From Macrotis lagotis (lineage: Eukaryota; Chordata; Mammalia; Peramelemorphia; Peramelidae), in NCBI RefSeq assembly GCF_037893015.1, contig NC_133666.1, positions 654,090,957-654,154,956 on the forward strand: 64,000 bases of DNA, given 5' to 3'. Positions 32,046 through 43,989 of the stretch are shown one piece after another (position 1 is the stretch's first letter; the number at the start of each line of letters is the position of its first letter). The notes beneath the pieces were generated by a model. The model saw only the letters and a list, made by a program, of their open reading frames with translations. It did no database searches and was not told the DNA's origin. The position numbers and the translations under genes are program-made.

Positions 32046-32738
32046 ACAATTAGGCTTTAACCAGGGTTTGAAGAGAGCTGGACATTGATCTGGATGGGCC
32101 ATCACTACCAACACTTATTGAGTTTTCCCATGTGCTAGACTGGGACTTGGGGGGAAAGAGAGAAAGGGAAAAAGGAAGGAGAACTTTCCCTGTCTTCGGG
32201 AAGCCAACCCTCCATTGAAGTAGGAGAGAGCAGGTAGGTGGCAACAAAAGGATCTTTATTAGATACATTTCCTCCTTAGTACAATGAGGGGTTGGACTCT
32301 GAACTCTTCTCCAGGGATTCTCCAGACTTTGACTGAGTCTGAGTTCAATAGAGTTCACAGGTTTGTGCTTAAAGACTGTTCCATAAGGAATCAAAAAGAT
32401 GAACAATACAAAAATAATCAGATGATCTTTAGAAACTGATGTCATGTGAAGTAAGAAGGAAAATATTCTATAACATGACTATAACTCTGGAAATAGAAAG
32501 AATATTAAATTGATGACTTTGTGGTTAATGATCAAGTCAGGTCACAAAAAAAGAGGAAAAAAATGTACCCCTTTCCTTTCTTTGCAGAAAGATAACAGTC
32601 TACAGGTGGGTATTACCACACACTATCAGAGATGGTGGCTCCGATGGTTAGTTTTGCTGGGCTACCTATTCCTCATCCTTTTGTGATAAGGATTGACTCT
32701 ATGAATTACTCTATATTGGAGAAGATGGAGGAAAAAAT
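32046..32738. other. Unclassified DNA
   Basis: No supported gene. The 131-codon minus frame at 32445-32050 has no recognisable domain. Confidence 0.35.
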
Positions 32739-32753
32739 AGAACAAGCATTTTT

Positions 32754-32903
32754 TTTTTAGGTTTTTGCAAAGCGATGGGGTTAAGTAACTTGTCCAAGAC
32801 CACCACAGCTAGGTAATTATTAAGTGTCTCAGGCTGGATTTGAGCTCAGGTACTCCTGACTCCAGGGCCAGTGCTCTATCCATTGCACCACCTAGCCTCC
32901 CCG
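32754..32903 (-). mobile_element. Short SINE, antisense
   Basis: Perfect 15-bp duplication AGAACAAGCATTTTT at 32739-32753 and 32904-32918. Confidence 0.95.
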
Positions 32904-33374
32904 AGAACAAGCATTTTTAAGCATCTAGGAGGCTCTAGGCACTGTAGTAAGCATTTTATAAATATTATCTCATTTGATAATAGGAAAAGACATCTGGAAA
33001 GGTGCTTCAGAAAAGGGTAAAGAGATCCTAGTCCCAAAATTGGAGGAATAGGTGTGGAAACAGAAACCATGTAAAAATGAAATACAAAGTTATATATTTT
33101 TTATAATCCTCAGGGTACTATAGATCAGTGAAGAGAATAATGAGGAAGAGTTCATGAGAAAAATGGACCTGTGTTGTTTTTGGATTTTGTTGCTGTTGTG
33201 GCTGGTGATTTTGGTCTTTGGGAAAAGGTCTTTCTTTAGGTTTCCAACCTCTGACCTCTCTTTTCTTTCCTCCCTTCCTGCCAATACCATATAGAAACTG
33301 GGTGTTGAGAGGGCAAAAATAATAGTATCTAGCACTTTTGACTGGTACTTTCTCAGTTAAAAAAAATGGAGTGG

Positions 33375-33519
33375 GGGCAGCTAGGTAGAGCAATAGATAG
33401 AGCACCCGCCCTGGAATCAGGAGTACCTGAGTTCAAATCTGGCCTCAGACATTTAATAATTACCTAGCTATGTGGCCTTGGGCAAGTCACTTAACCCCAT
33501 TGCCTTGCAAAAACCTAAA
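33375..33519 (+). mobile_element. Short tRNA-like SINE
   Basis: A full copy flanked by AAAAAATGGAGTGG (33361-33374) and the same string near 33520-33533. Confidence 0.92.
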
Positions 33520-33879
33520 AAAAAATGGAGTGGAGATCAGTTACAAAATGGAGTTGGTTTGCTATTCTAAAATCTTGAACTACCATTATATTATCCTCCA
33601 TGTTGTATTTCTACAAATTATCCATGGGAAATTGGATGGTATAAGCCATCTAGTATTTCATAAATGCAAATGGATTCAATTAATCAACACCTCTCAACTC
33701 AGAAAAGAACGACCTCAAAACCTACTCACTGCCCTCCCAACACAACAGAAACTCACTCCTTCCCACTCCCAATTACCAAAGCCCCTAATCTTGCCTTCAA
33801 TTACAAATCAAATTACCTAATTTAGTATGCTGACTTGTATCCTATTATTTTCTTTTAATTAATGTCTTAGCTGATTGTT

Positions 33880-36310
33880 TTTAATATATTAAAATCTATC
33901 TCATTTTATATTCAAATGAATTTTGTTGTTATTTTTTCTAGCTCAATAAAATAATTTTGAATAGTTTAATTACGATTACATTGAAAAAGTCTATTATTTA
34001 GGCAGAATTGTCACTCTTATTATGTTGCCTTAGCCCATTCATGAAGAATCAATATTTAACCAATTATTTAAATCTGACTTTATTTGTATACAAATCATTT
34101 TATAATTATGTTCATATAGTTTCTGGGGTGTTTTGGCAGGTATACTTCTAGGTATCTTATTGTCTGTGGTTATTTTAAATTGAAATACCTTTTATTGCAA
34201 GGCTCTGTTTGTTGGTTATATACAAAAATGCTGGTGATTATATGGGTTTATTTTATATCCTCCAATTTTGCTCAAATCATTGTTTTCACTAATTTTTAGT
34301 TTAATTTCTAGGATTTCCCAAGTATTTTATCATATCATCTTCAAAGGCTGATAGTTCCATTTCCTTAATGCTTAGTCTAATTTCTTCAATTTCTTTGTCT
34401 TCTCATTGCTACTTCTAGCATTTCTAGTAAAATATTGAATAATAATGGCGATAATGGTCATCCCTGCTTTACTTCTCATCTTAATGGGAATGTTTCTAGC
34501 TTATCCCCATTAGAGACAACATTTGTTGATGATTTTAGGTAGACGCTTCTTGTCATTCTAAGGAAAAATCCATTTCCAGCTATGTTTTTGATTTTTTAAT
34601 AGGAATGAGTGCTGTATTTTGTCAAAAGTTTTTCATTTTATTATTGATATAATCAGTTATATTAATTTTTTCTTATATTGAATGGTTATATTAATGCTTT
34701 TTCTTTTATTGAACTAGCCCAGTATAAATCCCACTTGTTCACAATGGATAATTTTTGTAATATATTGCTGTAGTCTCCTAGCTAATATTTTATTTAGGAT
34801 TTTTGTATCAATACTCAGTAGTAAACTTAATCTATCATTTTCTTTTTCTGTTTTTGTCTTTCCTGGTTTAGATATCAACACCATATTTGTTTCATAAAAA
34901 GGACTTTGGTAGGACTTCTCTGTTATTTATTTGTTTATTAAACAAATAATTTGTTTAATATGGAAGTAGTGAACTTTAAATGTTTGGTAGAATTCATTTA
35001 TAAATTCATCTGGTCCTATGTTTTCTTAGGATGCTAATTTATGGTCTATTCAATTCTTTTTTTCTAAAATAGATTTATTTAGATATTTTATTTCCTCTTT
35101 TTAATCTAAACATCTAACATGTTTATAAGCATTCTTCATTTTCAGTTAAATTGTTAAATTTATCATTATATAATTAGGCAAAATAATTCATGATAATTTC
35201 TTTAAGTTTATCTTTATTAGTGGTGTATTTGCCCTTTTCTTTTTTGATACTGTGATTTCCTTCTCTCATTTTTAAGTATATTAACCAATGGTTTATCCAT
35301 TTTATTGGTTTTAATAAAACCATCTCCTAGTTTTATTTATTAATTCAATAGTTTTATCACTTTTAATTTTCAGGTTTTCCAATTTTGTGTTTAGTTGGAA
35401 ATTTTTAATTTGTTCTTTTTCTAGTTTTTTAATTGTACACTCAATTCACTGATCTATTCTTTCTCTATTTTATTTATATAAGCATTTAAAATTATAAATT
35501 TTTCTCTGATTTCTTCTTTTGGTGCATCCCTAAGTTTTGGTATGTTGTCTCATTCTCTTTAATAAAATTATATTTTTATTTCTACATTTCTTTAATATAC
35601 TTATTCTTTAGGATTAGATTGTTTAGTTTTCAATTAATTTTTAATCTGCTTTTCTACACTGATTTTTTTAATTAAACTTTTATTGCATTATGATCTGAAA
35701 AGGATGCATTTAGTATTTCTGCTTTTCTTCATTTGACTTTAAGATTTTTTACCCTATCCCTCCTCAGAAATCTAGTTTACATCTGACCACTGCCTCCCTA
35801 CTTCACATCCAGAATCCCTCCCATATCCTATCCTCCAATCTTCCTATTCCTCTGTAAGTTATGAGACTTTTATATATAAGCAGATGATGCCTAAGCAAAT
35901 GTATATGTTATTATTTCTTCTACCCAGTTCTGGTGAAAATTAACTTCTAATGCTGCCCATTCTCCCCTCCACTATAAAAGTTCTTCCATTCATACATTTT
36001 AAATATGAGATAACATTTTTTCTATTCTACCTCTGTCAAACTGATTTTTATGTTTTAGGAGCATCTCATTAAAATCAACTCAAACCTAACCCCTCTATTT
36101 ATGGATACTCTTTCTAACTACTGTTAATAATGGTAACATTCTTAATAGTTACAAATATCCTTTTCCTGTTTAAAATAGCAAATAGTTTAACTTTATTAAA
36201 TCCATTATAACAAGTCTTTCATATTTACCTTCTTATCTTTCTCCCAGTTCTTGTATTTGAAAGTCAAAATTTCTGTTCAGTTCTGATCTTTTCCTCAAGG
36301 ATATCTAAAA
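33880..36310 (-). mobile_element. L1 LINE, antisense: ORF2 5' half to ORF1 edge
   Basis: The plus strand is T-rich with reverse-complement L1 landmarks ('attgaataataatggcgataatggtcatccctgc', 'gacgcttcttgtcattctaaggaaa', 'tctgatttcttcttttggtgcatc') and reaches the ORF1 edge near 36250. It is strongly broken and old. Confidence 0.75.
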
Positions 36311-36848
36311 GTGAAAATAGGATGAAGGGAAATACATAGGTAATGAACATTACTGTGAAAAAAAATTTACAGTGAGTTTCTCTGTTAAAGACTTCATTTC
36401 TCAAATATAGAAAACTGAGTCAAATTTATAAAAATAAGAGTCATTCTTCAATTCAAAGAATATAAGCAAGCAGTTTTCAAACAAGCTATCTATAGTCATA
36501 TAAAAAATTCTCTAAATCACCATTGAATAGAGAAATGTAAATTAAAACTTTAAGCACCTGACACCTGTCAGATTAGTTAATATGACAGAAAAAAAATGAC
36601 AAATGTTAGAAGGAATGTAGCAAAATCTTGTGTTTTTTTCCTTCACAAAAAAAGTTATGAAATGATTCAACAATTATGTAGAGCAAATTGGATATATGCC
36701 CAAAGGGCTAAAAACCTTGCTTAAAATCTTTACATATAAGCCTTGGACAACTACTAGGTCTATATTCCTCAAAAAAATAAAAAATAAAAAGGAAAAGGAC
36801 CAATAAGTAAAAAATATTTATTAGCAGCCCTTTAAGAGTGGCAAAGAT
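36310..36848 (+). mobile_element. L1 LINE, sense, left part (ORF2 C-terminal region)
   Basis: It carries 'aatagagaaatgtaaattaaaacttt', 'ctgtcagattagttaatatgacag' and 'gcccaaagggctaaaaac' from the ORF2 end. It is interrupted at GAGTGGCAAAGA and resumes at 41018. Confidence 0.75.
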
Positions 36849-37509
36849 TGATCCAGCAATACCACTACTGGGTCTATACCCTGAAGAGAAGATGAAAACG
36901 GATACAAACATCACTTGTACAAAAGTGTTCATAGCAGCCCTGTTTGTGATAGCAAAGAATTGAAAATTAAGTAAATGTCCTTCAGTTGGGGAATGGCTTA
37001 ACAAACTGTGGTATATGTATGGCAAAGAACACTGTTGTTCTTTTAGAAACCAGGAGGGATGGGAATTCGGGGAAGCATAGAAGGATTTGCATGAACTGAT
37101 GCTGAGTGAGATGAGCAGAATCAGAAAAATAGTGTACACCCTAACAGCAACATGGGGGTGATGATCAATTTTGATGTACTTGCTCATTCCATCAGTGCAA
37201 CAATCAGGTACAATTTTGGGGTGTCTGTGATGGAGAATAGCATCTGCATCCAGAGAAAGATTTGTGGAGTTTGAACAAAGATCAAAGACTTTTACCTTCA
37301 ATTTCGGGAGAAAAAAACCTGTTATATAATTTTACTATCTCTTATACTTTATTTTTCTTCCTTAAGGATATAATTTCTCTCTCATCACATTCAATTTAGA
37401 TCAATGTATACCACTGAAACAACATAAAGACTAACAGACTGTCTTCTGGGGGGGGAGCAAGAATAGGGGAAAAAATTGTAAAACTCAAAATAAATAAAAT
37501 CTTTCTTAG
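36849..37509 (+). mobile_element. 5'-truncated L1 3' end in a shared target site
   Basis: It starts 'tgatccagcaataccactactgg' and ends 'aaataaaatctttctt'. It lies between GAGTGGCAAAGAT at 36836-36848 and at 37510-37522 (perfect 13 bp). The ORF2 end contains stops in every frame. The minus-strand 197-codon frame here (37301-36708) is a shadow. Confidence 0.9.
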
Positions 37510-39061
37510 GAGTGGCAAAGATGGGTGAAGCCAAGATGGTGATAGGAGAAGAGCCTCTTTTAGGTGCTCTCTTTCTCTATAATATTTCAAAACACATAAA
37601 ATAAGGACTCTAACTAAATTTTCAAGAGACAGAACCCACAGAGGGATCCAGTGAGGCAGTTTTCCAGCCCAAGGTAACCTGGAAAATAGTGGAAAGACTC
37701 CACTCCATGGGGTTAAAGGGGCAGCCTGCCAGAGTGAAGGAACTTCAGCCTCCCAGAGGCAGCCCCAGGGTGCCTGGGAGCAGGGCTCATGGCAGCAGGG
37801 GCAGTTTCCTGACCTACACCCCAGGGAGCACCAGGGACAACCTGGAAGATTAGTGGGGGGACCTCTGCCAGAGCAAGCTTGTGAAGCCCAGCTCTCAGGG
37901 CACTCAGTGAGCAGCAGTATCCATGGCAGCCCAGATCCAGGAAAAAGAAGCAGGTGGAGCCAGTAAGCAGGAGCCCCCAGGCACCTGAGCCTTGAGTGCT
38001 CAGTTTACCAAAGGGAGGGGAGTGGAGAGAGACTTCTGTCCCTGGAATGGGACTCTGGAGCTCTGAACACATTCAGATCCTGATCACAGAGTAGGACCCC
38101 CATAGAACAGCAGGGCCCCCCCCACCTCAGCCCCGTGGCAGAGGGGTGTGTTTGTGGTCATTCACAGACCAGGAGGGAAGACAGAGCTTCTTCAACACAT
38201 TGAGATCCTTGTGTGTGTGGGGGTGTCCCAATAATACTAAAAAGCTCAAGAAGCACCCCAAAACCAGGCACAGGCTGGAGAAATGAGTAAACAGAGAAAA
38301 AAGAGGAACACCACTGAGAAATACATTTTCTATGATCCCAAAAAGGATCAAAACACTGTCTGAAGATGAGGAAGTACAAGCTCCTGATCTAAAGATTGCA
38401 AGAAAAACAGAAATTGGGCTCAGGCTATGACAGAGTTCAAAAAAAGATTTTGAAAATCAAGTGAGGGAGTTAGAAGAAAAACTGGGAAAAGAAAGGAGAG
38501 AGATGCAGGAAAAGTATGAAAAAGTCAGCAGCTTCAAATCTAAAAAAATGCTGAAGAAAATAACATGTTAAAAACCAACGTAGGTCAAATGGATAAAACA
38601 GTTCAAAAAGTGATTGAGGAGAAGAATGCTTTCAAAAGCAGAATTGACCAGATGGAAAAATAGATAAGAAAGCTCTCTGAGGAAAACAAATCCTTCAGAA
38701 GTAGAATGGAACTAAAAGAAGCTGATGACTTTATGAGAAGTCAAGACACAATACTTCAAAACCAAAAGAATGAAAAATTAGAAGAAAATGTGAAACATCT
38801 CATTGAAAAAACAACCAATCTGGAAAACAGATTCAGCAAAGTATTGGGATACCTGAAAGTCATGACCAGGAAAAGAGCCTTGACATCATTTTCAAAGAAT
38901 TCCTACAGGAAAATTGCCCAGATATCCTAGAAGCAGAGGGCAAAATAGAAAATGAGAGAATCCACCGATCTCCCCTGGAAAGAGATCCAAAAACCAAAAA
39001 AACCCAGGAATATCATAGCCAAGTTCCAGAACTTCCAAGTCAAAGAGAAATTATTACAAGC

Positions 39062-39210
39062 GGGACAGCTAGGTGGCGTAGTGGATAGAGCACCAGCCCT
39101 GGAGTCAGGAGTACCTGAGTTCAAATCCAGCCTCAGACACTTAATAATTACCTAGCTGTATGGCCTTGGGCAAGCCACTTAACCCCATTTGCCTTGCAAA
39201 AACCTAAAAA
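39062..39210 (+). mobile_element. Short tRNA-like SINE in ORF1 of the HAL1-like copy
   Basis: Perfect duplication AAATTATTACAAGC at 39048-39061 and 39211-39224. It splits the ORF1 remnant between the codons for LLQA. Confidence 0.95.
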
Positions 39211-40009
39211 AAATTATTACAAGCAACCAGAAGGACACAATTCAAATATTGTAGAGCTACAGTGAGGATCACACAGGACTTAGCAGCAACTAAGGCTCTT
39301 AGGGCTTGGAATAGAATATTCTGGAAGGCAAAAGAGCTCAGAATGCAACCAAGAATCAACTACCCAGCAAAACTGAATGTCCTTTTCCAGGAAAAAAGAT
39401 GAACTTTCAATGAACCAGGGGAATTTCAAATGTTCCTTTTAAAATGGCCAGAGCTGAATAGAAAGTCTGATCTTCAAATACAGGACTCATTTGAAGCATA
39501 CAGAGTGGAGTAGAAGGGGAAATTATGAGGGATTTAATGATGATGAACTACATGTATTCCTGCATAGAAAAATGATACTGATAATACTCATATGAAACTT
39601 CTCATTTAATAGAGCAGATAGAAGGAGCTTTTATAGTTGAAGCACAGAAGAGAGCTGAATCTGAAGATGCAATATATTGCAAAAATAGAGTTAATGGCTA
39701 AAAGGGAAATGCACTGGGAGTAAGAGAAAGGAGACATGGAATAGGCTAAGATATTTCATATAAAAGATATTTTTTTTGCAATGAGGTTTTGCAATGATAT
39801 GGAAGGGTGGGGGAAAGTGAGGGAGAATGAGGGAACCTTCGCTCTCATCAGAGGTGGCTAGGAGAGGAAACAGCATATATACTCAATGGGATATAGACAT
39901 CTAGAGTAAAAAGGAGAGAAGGGGGACAGGGGGAAGGGGGAGATGTGAGTGATGGAGGAGAGGGTGGACTGTGGGGGAGAGTGGTCAGATATACATTTTC
40001 TTTTTTAGT

Positions 40010-40152
40010 TTTTGCTTCTTGCAAGGGACTGGGATTGGATGGCCTGTCCAGGACCACACAGGGTAGTTGCTGAGCCTTAGGGGTGGTATGTGGGCTCAGG
40101 GCCTCTTGGCCCCAGGGTCAGTGATCAGTCTGCTGTGTCACTCAGCTACCGT
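40010..40152 (-). repeat. Inherited antisense SINE of the HAL1-like family
   Basis: Same insert as 26985-27118 in the sister copy, with similar divergence. Confidence 0.75.
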
Positions 40153-40355
40153 ACAGCACATTTAAGAAGAGGGACAGTGTGAAAGGAGAGAGAAAATATA
40201 GTATATGGTAGTGGAGAAGTACGAATGGAGGGAGTTGTGATCATCAGTGACAACAGGGGAAAAATATGGAAGTAGCTTTTGCGATGGACTTACCATAAAG
40301 AATGTGATCCACCCGTGACAGAGTTGGTGGGATTGGAACACAGACTGAAGCACAT

Positions 40356-40364
40356 TTATTATTA

Positions 40365-40405
<41 letters not shown>

Positions 40406-40466
40406 GTTGTTGTTGTTGTTGTTGTTGTTATTGTTATTGTTATTATTATTATTATTATCATTATTT
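40356..40466 (+). repeat. (TTA)n/(TTG)n trinucleotide repeat
   Basis: A run of TTA with a TTG block in the middle, directly before an antisense SINE. It probably grew from the SINE's A-rich tail. Poly-Asn and poly-Leu frames over it are artefacts. Confidence 0.95.
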
Positions 40467-40612
40467 GGGGGGAGGGTTGCAGGGCAAATGGGGTTGGGTG
40501 GCTTGCCCAGGGCCACACAGCTGAGTGATTGTTGGGTGTCTGAGGCCAGATTTGGACCTGAGTGCTCCTGGCTCCAGGGCTGGTGCTCTGTCCACTGTGC
40601 CACCTGGCCACT
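40467..40612 (-). mobile_element. Antisense SINE between trinucleotide repeats
   Basis: Reverse complement of a GC-richer SINE variant (GGGGTTGGGTGGCTTGCCCA ... GTGCCACCTGGCCACTT). Confidence 0.9.
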
Positions 40613-40615
40613 TTT

Positions 40616-40653
<38 letters not shown>

Positions 40654-40660
40654 TATTATC
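40613..40660 (+). repeat. (TCA)n trinucleotide repeat
   Basis: About 12 TCA/TTA units between the two antisense SINEs. Confidence 0.95.
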
Positions 40661-40676
40661 TTATTTTATTTTAGTG

Positions 40677-40828
40677 GGTTTTTTGGTTTTGTAAGGTTGA
40701 TGGGGTTGGGGTGGCTTGCCCAGAGTCACACAACTGGGTGATTGTTGGGTGTCTGGGGCCAGATTTGGACTCGGGTGCTCCTGGCTCCAGGGCTGGTGCT
40801 CTGTCCATTGCACCACCTAACTGCCCCT
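40677..40828 (-). mobile_element. Second antisense SINE of the pair
   Basis: Same GC-richer SINE variant as 40467-40612 (GGTTGATGGGGTTGGGGTGG ... CACCACCTAACTGCCCC). Confidence 0.9.
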
Positions 40829-41017
40829 ATTATTATTTTTTTTTATTTTTATTTTTTCTCTTTACTTTATTGCTCATGAGGATCTGTATTTGGGGGGGGA
40901 GGGAGTATTATGCTTACTCTTAAACAAGAATATTTTAGTAATATAAAAAACATCATTTGTACAAAAATAAAAACAAATATAATATACAAACCTTCATCAC
41001 ATTGAAAAATGAAAAAA

Positions 41018-41575
41018 GAGTGGCAAAGAATTGGAAATTTAGGGGATGTCCATCAATTAGGGAATGGCTGAACAAGCAGTTGTATATGATTGTGATGGAA
41101 TATTATTGTGCTTTAAGGAAAAATGAGAAGGATCATCTCAGAAAAAATATGAAAATGTTTATATGAATTAATGTAACATAAAATGAGCATGACCAGGAGA
41201 ACTTGTACATTGTAATATTGTATGATGATCTACTATGAATACCTTAGCTATTCTTGCAATACGATGATCCAAGTCAATTCTGTAGAACTGAATATGAAAG
41301 CTACTGTCCATCTGTAGAGAAGGAATTGATAGACCTTGAATGCCGATCAAAGATGCTTTTTCTTTACTTTCTTTTCTTGAGGTTTTTTTGTCTGTTTTCT
41401 TTCACAGAATGACTTACATGGAAATTTGCTTTGTTTAACTGCACATGTGGAACCTATGTTAAATTACTTGCCTTTTCAATAGTAGAGGTGGTGGGAGAGA
41501 AGGGAGAGAATTCAGAACTCAAAATTTGAAAAAACAGGATTAAAATAATTTTTAAATACAATTGGAGAAAAAAAG
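41018..41575 (+). mobile_element. L1 LINE, sense, right part (ORF2 end and 3' UTR)
   Basis: Continuation of 36310-36848 after the nested inserts: 'attggaaatttaggggatgtccatcaatt', a broken ORF2 end (frame at 40957-41166: KNWKFRGCPSIREWLNKQ) and a 3' UTR with 'gggagagaagggagagaattcagaactcaaaa'. It is of an older L1 subfamily than its inserts. Confidence 0.8.
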
Positions 41576-41639
41576 AAAATATTAAATTAAATTGAAAATA
41601 AAATAGGAAAATGTGTTTAAAAATATCTGAAAGTCATTT

Positions 41640-43340
41640 AATTTATTAAATATTCATTTTCCCTTGCAAGTTTACCACTAGTTTTTCTAGGTAGATTATT
41701 CTTGGTTGCAAGAATAAGATATTCTTGGTTGCTCTTTGGAATATTATTATATTCCACTTCCTATAGGCTGTTAAATCTTGTGTCATCCTGATTAATTCCA
41801 CAATATTTGAATTTTTCTTTCTAGTTGCTTGTAATATTTTATCCTTGACCTGGAAGCTTTGAAACCTAGTTACTATGTTCCTGTAAGTTTTCCTTTGGAG
41901 ATCTCTTTCAGGTGATAATTGGTGGGGATTTTTTTCAATTTCTCTTTTATCCTCTAATTCTAAAACTTCTGCACAATTTTCCTTAATAACTTCTTGAAAT
42001 ATAATGTCCAGACTTTTTTTAATCACAACATTCAGGTAGTTTGTAACAATTCTCATATTATCTCTCCTTATTCTGTTGCTTTCCCATTGAAATATTTTAT
42101 GTTCTCTTCCATTTTTTTCAATGTTTTGATTTTGTTTTATAGATGCCTTAAGACATCATTGCTTCCCCTTGCCTAGTTCTATTTTTTATTTTTTTAATTC
42201 ATGGAATAAAACAAGTATTTCCATATTATAACTTAATAAAAGATGATTGCACATGAAATTGCAAATCTATTATGTATAATTTGCTTTTCCTTTTAAATAT
42301 GTAATGAAGTTATCATAATTTTTCTTTCATTTCTTTCCTCCTCCTGCTCTATAGATAACTACCATTAGACACAAATATGGAGATTTACATATATATATAT
42401 AATATAATATATAATATATAATATAATAATATATATGATATAATTATACATGCACAAACATACATATATATACCATTAGATACAAATATGGATATATAAT
42501 ATATAATTATATATGCACACACACATATATACATCTAAGTATATATATAATCATTCTATATATACTTCTACTTAGCCCTTTTTTCTCTGTATGCAGATAA
42601 TATCTTCCTTCATTTGTCCTTTGTAGCTATTTTGGGTATTTATAAGAGTCAAAATGACTTATTCAAAGTTGCTCTTAAAATAATATTGCTGTAAATGTAT
42701 AAACATTTTCTTGATTCAGATCTAATTTTTAAGAAATTATCTTCTTCAGTAAGTTTTTGGACCTATTTTCCCAGTCATAATTTTTTGTACTTATTCATTC
42801 TTTTCCCAATTTTTCTTCAACCTCTCTGATTTGATTTTTAAGTCCTTTTTTAAGCCCCTCCTAGAATATTTTTGGGGCTTGTAGCCGTTTTGCATTTTTC
42901 TTTGAAGATTTACAAATAATTGTTTTGACTTCATTGCCTTCTTCTGAGTTTGACCTTCTCTGTCACTAACTATCTATGGTCAGGTTTTCTTTTTTCTGCT
43001 GTTTATTCATTTTAACAACCTATTTTTTGGCTGTTAAATTTTTAGGGTTGGGTTCTCCTCTCAGAGTGTCTGGGATGATGTCTCAGACTTCATGGTTTTT
43101 GTCTTGTTTTCAAAGCTCTATCTGTGGGTCTTTGACTTTTTTGTTCTTCCAATGTTCTATGATCCAAGACTAGGTAAGAGCACTGCTCTTTTGTCTTGGC
43201 TTATGGGTGACCTCAAATACTCTTTTCCATACCTGATTCATGACCAGGACCTCACAAAATAATGCCACCATAAATGCTTCCATTCAGAGTCCCATAATGT
43301 ACCATTGAATTTCATTTTCTTCTGGCTGCATCAGTTTACC
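41640..43340 (-). mobile_element. L1 LINE, antisense: ORF1 and 5' region
   Basis: The minus strand keeps a 136-codon stretch at 42056-41646 with the ORF1 C-terminal domain (DIIFQEVIKENCAEVLE, then SPERDLQRKTYRNIVTRFQ). More ORF1 and 5' sequence follows to about 43340. A different A/T-rich stretch at about 42195-42710 interrupts it. Confidence 0.75.
42388..42552 (+). repeat. (AT)n-rich tract
   Basis: Irregular ATAT/TATAAT repeats, with a partly duplicated 'taccattagayacaaatatgga' unit before each tract (42360 and 42471). Confidence 0.85.
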
Positions 43341-43539
43341 CCTCTCCTCTGGAACCAAAACCAGGAACTCTTCTTTGAGTGGCTACAATCAATCTTCTCC
43401 ATCCTGGAACCACTAGCAAGACAACCCACTCTGCAACCACACTCACCAGCATGTGCTCACTCCTCCTTGCCTACATACCACACACCTGGGTCCCATATTC
43501 AGTGTCAGAAGAGGTCCTTGCAATCTTCCCTGATCAGCC

Positions 43540-43540
<1 letters not shown>

Positions 43541-43588
<48 letters not shown>
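43541..43588 (+). repeat. (CA)n microsatellite
   Basis: 24 CA units. The long frame at 43305-43868 reads through the repeat and a SINE and is not a gene. Confidence 0.97.
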
Positions 43589-43590
<2 letters not shown>

Positions 43591-43780
43591 GCGTGCAAAG
43601 TTCCCAAAGCTGCTACAACACAGTTGCTTCCTTATATCTATACTTTGTTCCCATTCTAACCACCACCCCAATTGATCAGATCTTCCATAATGCCCTCCTA
43701 AATTGTCTTAGTCTGGACAACTGCTTTACCCTGGCTTTTTATTTTTTCTGTCACTCTAAAATTCAATGTGATTATTGTTT

Positions 43781-43947
43781 TTGTTTTTTGTTTTTGGGGG
43801 GGTTAGGTTTTTGCAAGGAAATGGGGTTAAATGGCTTGCCCAAGGCCAAACAGCTAGGTAATTATTAAGTGTCTGAGGCTGGATTTGAACTCACATCCTC
43901 CTGACTCCAAGGCCAGTGCTCTATCCACTACACCACTTAGCTGGCCC
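43781..43947 (-). mobile_element. Short SINE, antisense
   Basis: Perfect 11-bp duplication GATTATTGTTT at 43770-43780 and 43948-43958. Confidence 0.92.
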
Positions 43948-43989
43948 GATTATTGTTTAAAGTTATTTGGAGGGGGAATTTGGAGAGCC

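Larger units (their letters stand above)
37523..41017 (+). mobile_element. Second HAL1-like L1 derivative
   Basis: It starts GGGTGAAGCCAAGATGGTGA, has a GC-rich 5' UTR to about 38282, and an ORF1 from ATG 38283 (MSKQRKKRNTTEKYIFYDPK) to about 39405 with several stops. The coiled-coil end ENVKHLIEKTTNLENRF and the 'HRSPLERDP...PRNIIAKFQNFQVKEKLLQA' domain are visible. About 1.5 kb without ORF2 follows, holding an inherited antisense SINE, then trinucleotide repeats and two more SINEs. GAGTGGCAAAGA flanks it at 37510-37521 and 41018-41029. Unlike the first copy it has no clear L1 3' tail. It keeps the ORF1 part deleted from the first copy. Confidence 0.82.

Noticed and set aside
36708-37301. 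197-codon minus-strand frame
   Set aside because: Antisense of an L1 3' end. The sense strand shows the known L1 order.
40162-40694. Poly-Asn, poly-Met and poly-Leu frames
   Set aside because: They read through trinucleotide repeats and SINEs.
43305-43868. 187-codon plus-strand frame
   Set aside because: It runs through antisense L1, a CA microsatellite and an antisense SINE. No protein family is seen.
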